A stretch of 64,000 nt of DNA from Tistrella mobilis (lineage in GTDB: Bacteria > Pseudomonadota > Alphaproteobacteria > Tistrellales > Tistrellaceae), in assembly GCF_039634785.1 (NCBI RefSeq), contig NZ_JBBIAB010000002.1:62001-126000 (forward strand). The letters run 5' to 3'. This document shows positions 24,727 to 33,800 of the stretch, in pieces. Position 1 is the stretch's first letter, and each line of letters opens with the position of its first letter. The notes under the pieces are model-generated. The model ran no database searches and was not told the DNA's origin. It saw only the letters and a list, made by a program, of their open reading frames with translations. The position numbers and the translations under genes are program-made.

Positions 24727-26820
24727 ATGTTCCTTCGCAACTGGATGCGGCGCCGTCTGGCCGTAAAGATCGTCGTGCCGGTGCTGCTGGTCCTGACCCT
24801 GGGGCTGGGCCTGTCGACCTGGTTCGGCGTGTCGCGCAGCGGCGAGACCATCGAGCACTTGAGCGAAACGGTGGTCGAAGGCGTGGCCGGCGAGGCCAAG
24901 GAGCAGGTGACCGGCATCATCGACGGCGCTTTCGGCGTGGCCCGGGGCATCGGTGCGACGGCGGCGGGCGCGATCGATGCCGGCAAGGCCGATCGCGAGG
25001 CCTTTGTGGCCATGCTGAAGCTGCTGCTGCAGGACAACCCCAACCTGGTCGGCACCTGGATCGCGTTCGAACCCGACGCCTTCGACGGTGCCGATGCCGC
25101 GCATAAGGGCCAGCCCGGCCATGATGCGACCGGCCGCTTCATTCCCTATGTGTCGCGCAGCGGCAGCACCATCAATCTCGACCCGCTGCTGGATTACGAG
25201 ACGCCGGGGGCGGGCGACTATTATCTGCTGGCGCGCAAAACCCGTCGCGAGCAGATCATCGAGCCCTATTTCTACGAGATCGCCGGCAAGCAGGAGCTGA
25301 TCACCAGCCTGGCGGTGCCGGTGGTGCGGGATGGCCGTGTGATCGGCGTTGCCGGCGTCGACCTGAAGCTGCCGGTGCTGAACCAGATCCTGGGCGAGAT
25401 GAAGCCCTTCGGCACCGGTAGCGTGTCGCTGATTTCGACCGGCGGGCTGTGGGTCGTCTATCACGATGCGGCGCAGCTGGGCAAGGCCGCGGCCGATCTG
25501 GAGCCGGAGCTGGCCGCGGCCATCGGCCGGTCCGACGGGCGCCCGATGGCCTTCGAGGCGGCGCCCCAGGCGGTGACCGGCACGCCCGTGCACCGGATCG
25601 TGCTGCCGGCCCGTTTCGGCAAGGTGGAAGCCCCCTGGTTCGTGACCGTCGACGTGCCCGAGGCCGAAATCAGCGCGCCGGTGGTGGAGCTGACCAACGG
25701 CCTGGTCACCACCGGTGTGGTGGTGATCATCGCCATGGGCGTGGTCGTGGCCCTGCTGATCCAGCGCCTGGCCGCGGCCCCGGTCGGCCGGCTGACCGGG
25801 GCGGTGCGCCGGCTTGCCGCCGACGAGACCGATGTGGTGGTGCCGCTGACCGGGCGCGCCGACGAGCTGGGCGTGATGGCCGGCTCGATCGACTATTTCA
25901 AGGACCGGCTGGTCGAGGTGAAGCATCTGCGCGAAGAGCAGGAGGCGGCCAAGGAACGCGCCGCCGCCGAGCGCCGGGCCGAGATGATGCGGCTTGCCGG
26001 CACGTTCGAAGCGGCGATCGCCGGGGTGGTCGACGGTGTGGCGCGCGCCGCCGGCGATCTTCAGGCCAATGCGACCGAGCTGTCGGATACCGCCGACGAT
26101 GCCAGCCGCCAGTCGGCGGCGGTGGCGGCGGCGACCGGCCAGGCCTCGTCGAACGTGGCCATGGTCGCAGGTGCCGGCGAGGAGCTTTCGGCCTCGATCG
26201 CCGAAATCAGCCGCCAGGTGGCGGAAAGCTCGACCGTCACCCGGTCTGCCGTAGAGGATGCCGAGGCCACCGGCCGCACGGTCGAAGGCCTGGCCGATGC
26301 CGCCCAGCGCATCGGCGGCATCGTTCAGCTGATCAGCGACATCGCCGCCCAGACCAATCTTCTGGCGCTGAACGCCACGATCGAAGCGGCACGCGCCGGC
26401 GATGCCGGCAAGGGTTTCGCGGTGGTGGCGAGCGAGGTGAAGAGCCTGGCCGACCAGACCGCCCGCGCCACCCAGGACATCTCGGCCCAGATCGCCGGCA
26501 TGCAGCAGGTGACGAAGGGGGCGACCGAGGCGATGACCCAGATCCGCGCCACCATCGGCCGCATCGACGAAATCTCCACCGCCATCGCGGCTGCGGTGGA
26601 GGAACAGTCGGCCGCCACCAGCGACATCTCCACCAACGCCCAGCAGGCGGCCCGCGGCGTCGACGAGGTGTCGCGCAGCGTGACCGGCGTTAGCCGGGTG
26701 GCCTCGGATGTCGGCACCACGGCCGGCCGCGTGCTGGCGGCTTCGTCCGACCTCTCCACCCAGTCCGACGCGCTCCGCCGCGAGGTGGGGGCGTTTATCG
26801 AGGGGGTGCGGCGGGCGTGA
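24727..26820 (+). CDS. Methyl-accepting chemotaxis protein with periplasmic Cache domain
   Basis: The protein has 697 residues. Helix 1 is at about residues 13-30. A periplasmic double-Cache sensor spans about 35-320, including [21 protein letters not shown] and [20 protein letters not shown], where small amines or amino acids bind in this family. Helix 2 ([19 protein letters not shown]) is at about 325-345, followed by a HAMP domain. The signalling tip ([20 protein letters not shown], then [17 protein letters not shown]) is the canonical CheA/CheW-binding hairpin. There is no C-terminal CheR-binding pentapeptide. GGGAGG precedes the ATG. It stands alone, so its ligand cannot be told from context. 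Confidence 0.93.
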   Translation: MFLRNWMRRRLAVKIVVPVLLVLTLGLGLSTWFGVSRSGETIEHLSETVVEGVAGEAKEQVTGIIDGAFGVARGIGATAAGAIDAGKADREAFVAMLKLLLQDNPNLVGTWIAFEPDAFDGADAAHKGQPGHDATGRFIPYVSRSGSTINLDPLLDYETPGAGDYYLLARKTRREQIIEPYFYEIAGKQELITSLAVPVVRDGRVIGVAGVDLKLPVLNQILGEMKPFGTGSVSLISTGGLWVVYHDAAQLGKAAADLEPELAAAIGRSDGRPMAFEAAPQAVTGTPVHRIVLPARFGKVEAPWFVTVDVPEAEISAPVVELTNGLVTTGVVVIIAMGVVVALLIQRLAAAPVGRLTGAVRRLAADETDVVVPLTGRADELGVMAGSIDYFKDRLVEVKHLREEQEAAKERAAAERRAEMMRLAGTFEAAIAGVVDGVARAAGDLQANATELSDTADDASRQSAAVAAATGQASSNVAMVAGAGEELSASIAEISRQVAESSTVTRSAVEDAEATGRTVEGLADAAQRIGGIVQLISDIAAQTNLLALNATIEAARAGDAGKGFAVVASEVKSLADQTARATQDISAQIAGMQQVTKGATEAMTQIRATIGRIDEISTAIAAAVEEQSAATSDISTNAQQAARGVDEVSRSVTGVSRVASDVGTTAGRVLAASSDLSTQSDALRREVGAFIEGVRRA

Positions 26821-26846
26821 TGTCGGGGGCGTGATCGGGTGGGGGG

Positions 26847-26862
26847 CCGCCGGGTCCGGCGG
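26847..26862. terminator. Terminator-like hairpin after the chemoreceptor
   Basis: CCGCCG-GGTC-CGGCGG forms a compact GC stem 26 bp after the chemoreceptor stop, between it and the convergent gene at 26997. It has no U-tract, so intrinsic termination is uncertain. Confidence 0.35.
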
Positions 26863-26996
26863 TCTCACCCGGCCGCCAGCGTCACCAACCACGACCCGGG
26901 CGCCACCACCGATCACCAGCACTGGCTTTGCCGGATTCGGCTGCGATAGAGATAAGCCTCCATCTTGAGATCTTCGTTGAAGGATCGATCCCGGGA

Positions 26997-27755
26997 CTAT
27001 GGGAAGGAGGGGCAATCGATATGGTGTGGTAGTTCTCCGGTCCTGAGGTACTGGCCCTCCCAGAACATGAGCTTGTCGAGCAGGCGGCGGGCGATGAATT
27101 CGTCGGAAATGTTCCCACTGCGGGACAAAGGGCCCTCACGGCGCCGCAATTCGTCGACCAGCCCGGCAGTTGCGTCCTTGAAATCCGGGCGCTGGTTTTC
27201 AAGGGCGAAGTGGACGGTACAGGCGCTATGGTAGGTGGGGTAGCTGGCCGTGCCGCGCTCGAGAATCGCGTGATGACCCTGTGACAGGGGGGTACCCAGT
27301 TCAATGCGCCCTCGCGCCCGGGCGGCTCTGCGCGCCATGGTGTCCCAGATGAATATGCAAAGATCCGGCCGGGAAAATACGGCTATCTTACTGGCAGCTG
27401 AGATGTGGTTCCGCCTTCGCGCATCAGCCTCTTGTAAGGCCTTCGCCAGCGACTCTATCAAATTAATTGGGTCTGCATCTCTATATCCGGGTTGACGGAA
27501 GTTCATAATGATCTTGGCAACAGTGGCATAGTTCCAGGTTCCTGTCCGTGCAAGTCGGAAGGTCACAAGAAAAAGACGTGCGTCGCTCTCGCTAATTTCA
27601 TATGTCGATGTCGAACTGAAGATGGTCAGCCAGTACTGATCCGATGGGGAGCGACCAATTTTGACATCAGGAGCGGCGCACCACTTGAGTACATCTTTAC
27701 GAGCTATTTCCAATAAATGAGATCGTAAAGTTCCAGTCAGGAAGTTCGGTTCCAT
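26997..27755 (-). CDS. Uncharacterised helical protein of the low-GC island
   Basis: The protein has 252 residues. The start is firm, with GGAGGA seven bases before the ATG at 27755. I cannot name the family. The order of motifs, LIESLAKALQEADARRRNHISAASK, then FSRPDLCIFIWDTMARRA, then a late RLLDKLMFWEG, recalls a scattered group of helical bacterial proteins with an ASK..HF..P....WDSR pattern, but this is from memory and unproven. Codon and base use are AT-richer than in the surrounding genes, so it is probably acquired. It follows the TIR gene by 115 bp on the same strand, so the two may form one unit. Confidence 0.65.
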   Translation of the reverse strand: MEPNFLTGTLRSHLLEIARKDVLKWCAAPDVKIGRSPSDQYWLTIFSSTSTYEISESDARLFLVTFRLARTGTWNYATVAKIIMNFRQPGYRDADPINLIESLAKALQEADARRRNHISAASKIAVFSRPDLCIFIWDTMARRAARARGRIELGTPLSQGHHAILERGTASYPTYHSACTVHFALENQRPDFKDATAGLVDELRRREGPLSRSGNISDEFIARRLLDKLMFWEGQYLRTGELPHHIDCPSFP

Positions 27756-27870
27756 AATCGTCCTCCAATGACGTTGGTTATACGGCGGGGGATTTGTGGC
27801 AGAGTTGGTGATGGCATTGGTTTTGTGGTTTATTATTTCATTGTTTTAAATGTAGTGTCTGTCCCGAATG

Positions 27871-28985
27871 TCAGAACGGTGTATTGTCATCAAAGTCGGA
27901 TTCGAGAGATTCCCGAACGCCTTCAGGGTTGATGTCGTCAAGTATCTTTCGAGAGATTTCCATTGTCTTCACATCTGCTTTTTCGTTATAGAGGGATAAG
28001 AATGCCTCCTTTTGTGTTGTTTTCCATGCCGTTGAGGGGGCTTTTTCCAGAATGGCGAGGGCACAGGCTATTTTGTCGATATCGCCTGTTTGTTGTAAGG
28101 CTTGTAGCAGGCTGGATATTGTTGCCGACGTCGTCCGAGTGTCCAAGATAAATTGTTCGAGGAGATTTTGGATAACGTCTTTGTTTCGTCTGAATGCTTG
28201 GATCTTGCCGATAAACCCCGTGAGATCAGCATCTTCGTCTAACTTGATCGGGAAGACGGGAATCTGGCGGCCGATCGCAATTCCCACCTCTTGATCAGTC
28301 CATTTGCTGGAGGAAAATTCCTTACAGATCAATGCAATCAAAGAATCGGAAGAGAAAAGCGCCTTCTCGATGACGCTTTGCCACTCCATTGCCGGTTCTA
28401 TATCTTCATGAGCGACAAAGCATGAAATTCCATATTCCGAAAGTAGGCTTTTGACCTTTTGGGCTCTGTGAGAAACATTTGATTTGTGGCTAATAAATAC
28501 GTGCAATATATTTGATGATTTCCATATTTTTTCTATATCATTTTGGCTGACGGTCTCAATTTCTCCTCGAAAATGATATTGAGGGTTGATTCGCCAAGTT
28601 TCTCCCCCTGCAGGTGCCCAAAGGGATTTCGGCATAAAATCTATTCTCAAATTATTTTTATATGAACGCGGAACCACTAATTCGATGCTCTCCTCCAGGT
28701 CTTCAATGTGATGTATTTTGTAATCGATAAATTGAATATAATTTTCATCCTCAATATGGATATCAAGATTTACATAAGGGACATGTTCAAATGAATGTTC
28801 TTCAAAAAAGGCGTTATAACATAATTTGCCTGAGACAGAATGTCATTAAGGCGCGCATTATTTTGGGCGATTTTTTTCAATACGAGGAGCATCAAGGAAC
28901 TAAAATTTTTTATAAAAGGGAAATCTTCGCTGTTGTTTTCGTATATGTTTTTGTCTTTTAGCGTGAAATTTTCTATGGGTGGCAT
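27871..28985 (-). CDS. TIR-domain protein, apparently frameshifted
   Basis: The TIR domain is clear: ILHVFISHKS, then GISCFVAHEDIEPAMEW, and SSSKWTDQEVGIAIG with the Glu that is catalytic in NAD-cleaving TIRs. A helical tail follows. As the sequence stands, this frame is open back to a stop at 28843-28845 but has no ATG; its first usual start is a GTG at 28677. A 71-codon frame starting with ATG at 28985 (MPPIENFTLKDKNIYENNSE) overlaps it in another phase. The two join smoothly with a -1 shift at T-TTT-TTG (A6 on the + strand, 28804-28809), giving about 371 residues with TIR at about 160-275. It may be recoded, phase-variable, broken or a sequencing error. The region is AT-rich. A defence role is inferred. 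Confidence 0.72.
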
Positions 28986-29162
28986 TGTCGATATCCACTC
29001 TACGGCAACTACAGCCCCAACACCGTCATGGGCCGCTATCCGATATTAAGATGCGAACTTCCTGTAATTTTACCAAAACGCGTGCAACCATCCAAGTCGT
29101 CATCAGCAACCCCGCCGTACGCAATGGGCCCATTGCAATATAAGGAGATGCATCGGCCCGCT

Positions 29163-29402
29163 TCAAACATGCCCCACCCACTCCCCCCGCGCCTTCAGCG
29201 CCTCGGCATAGCGCCGGCCGATCCGGGCGATGCGCTCGGGTGCGAAGTTCTGTTGGGCCAGCGCCATGCCGCGGTCGAAGACTTCCGAATAGCGGCGGAT
29301 CAGGCCGTCGGGTGACAGGTCCAGGCAGGCGATGCCGTCGAAGCAGACGCGGGCGCCGGCGGCTTCCGGGGCGGTGGATCGATAGCTGAAGCGAGAGCGG
29401 GC
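29163..29402 (-). pseudogene. Duplicated 3' fragment of the NTF2-like gene
   Basis: Bases 29169-29402 match 30300-30533 over 234 bp without gaps and with five mismatches by eye (about 98 percent). The fragment encodes the C-terminal half of the NTF2-like protein (FSYRSTAPEAAGARVCFDG, then EVFDRGMALAQQNF) and its own stop (TGA at 29163-29165), but lacks the N-terminal half. It lies exactly between the low-GC TIR island and the toxin-antitoxin pair. This is a recent partial duplication or the trace of an integration into the 3' end of that gene. Confidence 0.85.
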
Positions 29403-29451
29403 CGTTGTCCGCCTCGCCGGTGATCCGGCCCATTCGTCATCAGCCGCCGCA

Positions 29452-29883
29452 TCAGCCCGCCCCGCGCATGGGATTCACGAACGGAATGCCGGCGAAGTCC
29501 TTTTCGTTGTCCGTCACCACCAGGCAGTCGTTGGCGCGGGCGGTGGCGGCGATGATCATGTCGAGACCGCTTCTTGGCCTGCCGGCGGCCTTGCCCTCGG
29601 CCATCAGGTGGGCCCAGATGAGCCCGGCTTTGTCGTCGAAGGGCAGGACGCGACCGGCGAACAGCGACTGCGGTCCCTCGGGCCCGGCAAACCAGGCGTC
29701 GAGGGCGTCACGCTTCCGGCCGGGTGGCTTTTCAAGAATGCCGCGGCGGATTTCGGCGATCGTCAGCGAAGAGATGAACAGATCGTCGTCCCGCTGTTCC
29801 GCCCACCAGGCGAGCAACAGCTCCGAGGGCTCTGGCTTGACGACATTGCTGATGATGTTGGTATCGAGAAGATAGCGCGTCAC
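29452..29883 (-). CDS. vapC: PIN-domain toxin, VapC-like
   Basis: The protein has 143 residues. It is a type II toxin ribonuclease of the PIN family that cleaves tRNA or other RNA in the cytoplasm. The acidic metal site is complete: MTRYLLDTNIISN (Asp7), SLTIAEIRRGI (Glu), GLDMIIAATA (Asp) and VVTDNEKDF (Asp). RRGI after the Glu is typical of the FitB-like branch. Its ATG overlaps the antitoxin stop by 4 bp, so it is made coupled to the antitoxin. It lies between the two copies of the NTF2-gene 3' end. Confidence 0.9.
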   Translation of the reverse strand: MTRYLLDTNIISNVVKPEPSELLLAWWAEQRDDDLFISSLTIAEIRRGILEKPPGRKRDALDAWFAGPEGPQSLFAGRVLPFDDKAGLIWAHLMAEGKAAGRPRSGLDMIIAATARANDCLVVTDNEKDFAGIPFVNPMRGAG

Positions 29884-30179
29884 AGCCTGACCTTGCGCCC
29901 GTCTTCGCGCGGGCGGGCAAGGTCGAGATCGGCGCCGACGAGGGGCGATCTGCGAAGAGCAGCCAGGATGCCGCCTTTCCCGGGCGTGTCACCGGAGACG
30001 GCCTGGCCGACCATCGCGCGCAGTCTGGACGCATCGGCGCCGTCCTCGGCCAGACGGCGCGCCAGCGCACGGATGAGATCGCGATCCGCATCGCGCCCGA
30101 GCACTTCGAAGCGCGCCAGACCTCTCTCGCTCAATCTGGACCGGTAGTTCTGAACGGCGCGCTTCTGCGAGTTTCCCAT
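29880..30179 (-). CDS. Antitoxin partner of the PIN toxin
   Basis: The protein has 99 residues from the ATG at 30179, preceded by AAGGGAG. The N-terminal pattern MGNSQKRAVQNYRSRLSERG, then LARFEVLGRDADRDLIRALA, is the DNA-binding region of an antitoxin family that I recall paired with PIN toxins in alphaproteobacteria. The C-terminal part (AALRRSPLVGADLDLARPRE) would wrap the toxin active site, as is usual for VapB-like proteins. It is first in the two-gene operon, with a 4-bp overlap to vapC. Autorepression is expected; no clear operator dyad was seen. Confidence 0.8.
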   Translation of the reverse strand: MGNSQKRAVQNYRSRLSERGLARFEVLGRDADRDLIRALARRLAEDGADASRLRAMVGQAVSGDTPGKGGILAALRRSPLVGADLDLARPREDGRKVRL

Positions 30180-30293
30180 CGGCGTCTCCCTTGCGCTCCC
30201 CTGTAATATATCCGGGTAGTCCCGGCGGGACAAGGCGGCGGGGCGTGCGGCTTGGGCAGCCCCCTCCGTTCAGGTCGTGCCGGGCGGGGCCGC

Positions 30294-30773
30294 TCACAGA
30301 TGCCCCACCCAATCCCCCCGCGCCTTCAGCGCCTCGGCATAGCGCCGTTCGATCCGGGCGATGCGCTCGGGTGCGAAGTTCTGCTGGGCCAGCGCCATGC
30401 CGCGGTCGAAGACTTCCGAATAGCGGCGGATCAGGCCGTCGGGTGACAGGTCCAGGCAGGCGATGCCGTCGAAGCAGACGCGGGCGCCGGCGGCTTCCGG
30501 GGCGGTGGATCGATAGCTGAAGCGATAGCGGGCATAGGCGCGGCCGGGGCCGGCCAGCACGTCGTGGAACTGCCAGCGGAAATCGCAGCCGCCCTTGTAG
30601 AAGCCCGCCAGGATATGGGCGATGCCCTGGGGGCCCTGTTCGGGGCCGAAGAAATAGTCGTCATAGATGCCGTCGGGGGTGAAACAGGCGGCGAGCGCCG
30701 CCGCGTCGTTCGCCTCTACGGCGGCGGCGAAGCGGGTGAGCAGGGTTTCGGCTGCGGTGGTTGCGGTGGTCAT
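30294..30773 (-). CDS. SnoaL/NTF2-like protein
   Basis: The protein has 159 residues from the ATG at 30773. The cone-shaped NTF2-like fold is indicated by TLLTRFAAAVEANDAAALAA, CFTPDGIYDDYFFGP, and the strand pairs WQFHDVLAGPGRAYARYRFS and ARVCFDGIACLDLSPDGLIR. Such proteins are isomerases, hydrolases or simply ligand binders; none can be assigned here. It lies 43 bp after the giant histidine kinase on the same strand, so it could be co-transcribed. Its last 234 bp are duplicated at 29169-29402. Confidence 0.75.
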   Translation of the reverse strand: MTTATTAAETLLTRFAAAVEANDAAALAACFTPDGIYDDYFFGPEQGPQGIAHILAGFYKGGCDFRWQFHDVLAGPGRAYARYRFSYRSTAPEAAGARVCFDGIACLDLSPDGLIRRYSEVFDRGMALAQQNFAPERIARIERRYAEALKARGDWVGHL

Positions 30774-30816
30774 GGGGGCGGTCCTCGCGGGGCGGCGCTC
30801 ATGATCCGGCGCCGTG

Positions 30817-33800
30817 TCATCCCCCAGTATGACCGCCATCGACCCTCTGCGTCACCTCGTCCTCGGGCGCGGCGAAGCGCCGGTGGAACAGGTCCCAGGA
30901 AGGCTGACCGATGGCGGCGATGCGGGTGGCCGCCGCCTCGGTGGCGGCGTGATCGCCGGCCCGGGCGGCCGCCTGCAGGGCCTGCCCCGCCTTCATCAGC
31001 GCCGTCAGCCCGCAATTGCCGGCGATGGAGATCATGTCGTGGCCCAGCTGGCGCAGCCGGTCCTGATCGCCGATCGAGAGTGCTGCGGCCACCTCGCGGA
31101 CCTGCTGTCGGCCGGTCGATTCGAAGCTCGCCACCATCGAGGCCAGTGTCGCGGCCGAGGTGAGGCCGCGGAGCGTGGCCATGGGCGCCTCGTCCAGAAG
31201 GGGCGTGGCGTCTTCCGCCCGGGGGGGGCCCTCCGCCCTGGTCCCCGTCCCCTCTCTGGTTCCCCTCTCCGGCGCCGCCCGATCCTTCCGCACCGTCCAG
31301 CGGGCGGCCATGGCCAGCAGTTTTTCGGCGCGGAAGGGTTTGGGCACGAAATCGTCCATGCCGGCGGCCATGTATTCCTCGCGCATGCCGGCCATGGCAT
31401 TGGCGGTCATGGCGACGATCGGTGTGCGCGGCCGGCCGCCCCGTGCCTCGGCGGTGCGGATGCGGCGGGTGGCCTCCATCCCGTCCATCACCGGCATCTG
31501 CACATCCATGAACACCAGGTCGAAATCATCGGCCCGGCAGGCTTCGATCGCCTCGGCGCCGTTTTCGACCACGGCTACCCGATAGCCCTGCTTTTCCAGA
31601 ATGGTCGAGGCGACCACCTGGTTGACGGTGTTGTCTTCGACCAGCAGCACCCGGCCCCCGGTCACAACCGGCAGGGCCGGCGGCGTTTCGGCCGGGGCGG
31701 CCGGGGGCGGCAGGTCGAAGCTGCGGGCAAGGGCCGCGATCAGCTCCGCCCGCCGGATCGGCTTGGTGATCACCGCATCGAAAATCCGCGCCGCCTCGGC
31801 GGCGGGCGGGGAGGAGGCGGCCAGGATCATGCGCACCGACTGAAACCGCGGATGCAGCCTGAGCCAGGTGCCCAGCGTCGCGCCGTCTATGCCGCTCAGA
31901 TTGAGATCGGTGACCACCAGGTCGACCGGCGCGCCGGTCTGGGCGGCCATCTCCAGCAGGCGCAGGCTTTCGGCCACGTCGGCCGCCTCGCTCAGCTCCA
32001 TGCCCAGTTCCCGAAGGTGATGGGCGAGGACACGGCGGTTGAGCGGCAGATCGTCGACGATCAGCGCCCGCCGGCCACGCAGCCCGGCTTCCAGCCCCGT
32101 GGCCCCGACGGGTTGCACCGGCAGCATCGCCCGGTCCAGCGGCACCTCGAAGCGGAAGACCGACCCCTGGCCGGGCTCGCTGTCGACCGAGATGGTGCCG
32201 TTCATCAGCTCGACGAGCCTGCGACAGATTGCGAGCCCCAGCCCTGAACCTCCGAAGCGTCGGGTGATCGAAGCGTCGGCCTGGGCGAATTTGTGGAACA
32301 GTTTAGCGGTCTGCCCGGCGCTCATGCCGATGCCGGTGTCGCGCACCTCGAACAGCAGGCGCCGGCGGTCGGCCTCGCCCGACCGGCCTTCGCAATCTTC
32401 GCCACTTTCGTTGCCGACATCTTCGCAATCTTCGCAAGCCACCGGCCCCAGATCGCGCACGGTGACGGCGACATGGCCGCGCTCGGTGAATTTCACCGCA
32501 TTGCCGGCCAGGTTGAGCAGGATCTGCCTCAGCCGCGTCGGGTCGCCCAGCCAGCCGCTGCCGGTACCGGGCTCGGCCATGCAGGCGATCTCGATGCCCT
32601 TGTCGCGGGCCCTGGGCGCCAGGATCGCGGCGACACCGTCGAGCAGCTCGGTCAGATCGAAGGGCAGGTGTTCCAGCTCGACCCTGTCGGCCTCGAGCTT
32701 CGAGATGTCGAGGATGTCGTCGATCACCACCAGCAGGGCCTCGGCGCTGTCGCGCACGGTTTCGGCATAGCCGCGCTGCTCGTCGTCGAGCGGGGTGCCG
32801 AGCAGGATCTGGGTCATGCCCATCACGCCGTTCATCGGCGTGCGGATTTCATGGCTCATATTGGCCAGGAAATCGGATTTGGCCTGGCTCGCGGTTTCGG
32901 CCATCACCTTCGCCCGTTCCAGCGCCGCGGCGAGCGAGGCCAACTCGCTGGCCTGCTGTTCCAGCTGCACATTGGCCTCGCGCAGTTTCACCATCGCCTG
33001 GTTGCGCACCGACAGATCGGTGATCGCGCCCACGAACATGCGGCCCTGCCCGGTGGTGAAGGCGCCGATCGACAGGTCGATCGGGAAGCTGCTGCCATCC
33101 TGCCGCCGGCCTTCAAGCTCGCGGTTCAGCCCCAGAACCCGCGGCGTGGCGCCGGCATCCTGGCGTGCCAGATAGCCGTCATGGGCGGCGGCGATGGCGG
33201 GATCCATCAGCATGGCCACGTTCTGCCCGATCATCCGATCGGCCGGCCAGCCGAACAGCCGCTCGGTGGCCGCATTGACCATCGTCATGCGCCCCTCTGC
33301 GTCGGTCACCACGATGCCGACGCCCAGCGTGCCGAACAGCGCCTGCAGCCGGGCCTCGCTCTCGCGCAGCTGTGCCTCGCCGCGCCGCATCTCGGTGACG
33401 TCGGAGAAGGTCACCACGCAGCCCTCGCCCAGCCGCACCGCCTGCACCCGGAACCAGCGGTCGCCGCTGTCCCGCCGGGCGGCATGATCGAACAGGGCCG
33501 GCTCGCCGCTGTCGACCACCGCGGCATAGCGTGCCACCAGTTCGGGCCCCTCGCGGCTGCGCAGGGTTTTCAGCGTGTTGCCGATCGCCTGGTCCAGCGG
33601 CACGCCGGTCTTGCGCACGAAGGCGGCATTGGCCATGACGATGCGGAAATCGTCGATCTGCCCCGTCTCGTCGCGGATGGGTTCAAGGGTCATGATCGCG
33701 TTCAGCGAGGCATGCATCACGCCCGCCAGCATATCGCGACCGCGGACGATTTCGGCCGCCCGCCCGCGTTCTTCAGTCACGTCGGCGCAGCTGGCCACCA

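Noticed and set aside
29026-29433. A frame covering the duplicated NTF2-gene fragment in a different phase
   Set aside because: It reads the fragment out of frame relative to the parent gene and has no family resemblance.
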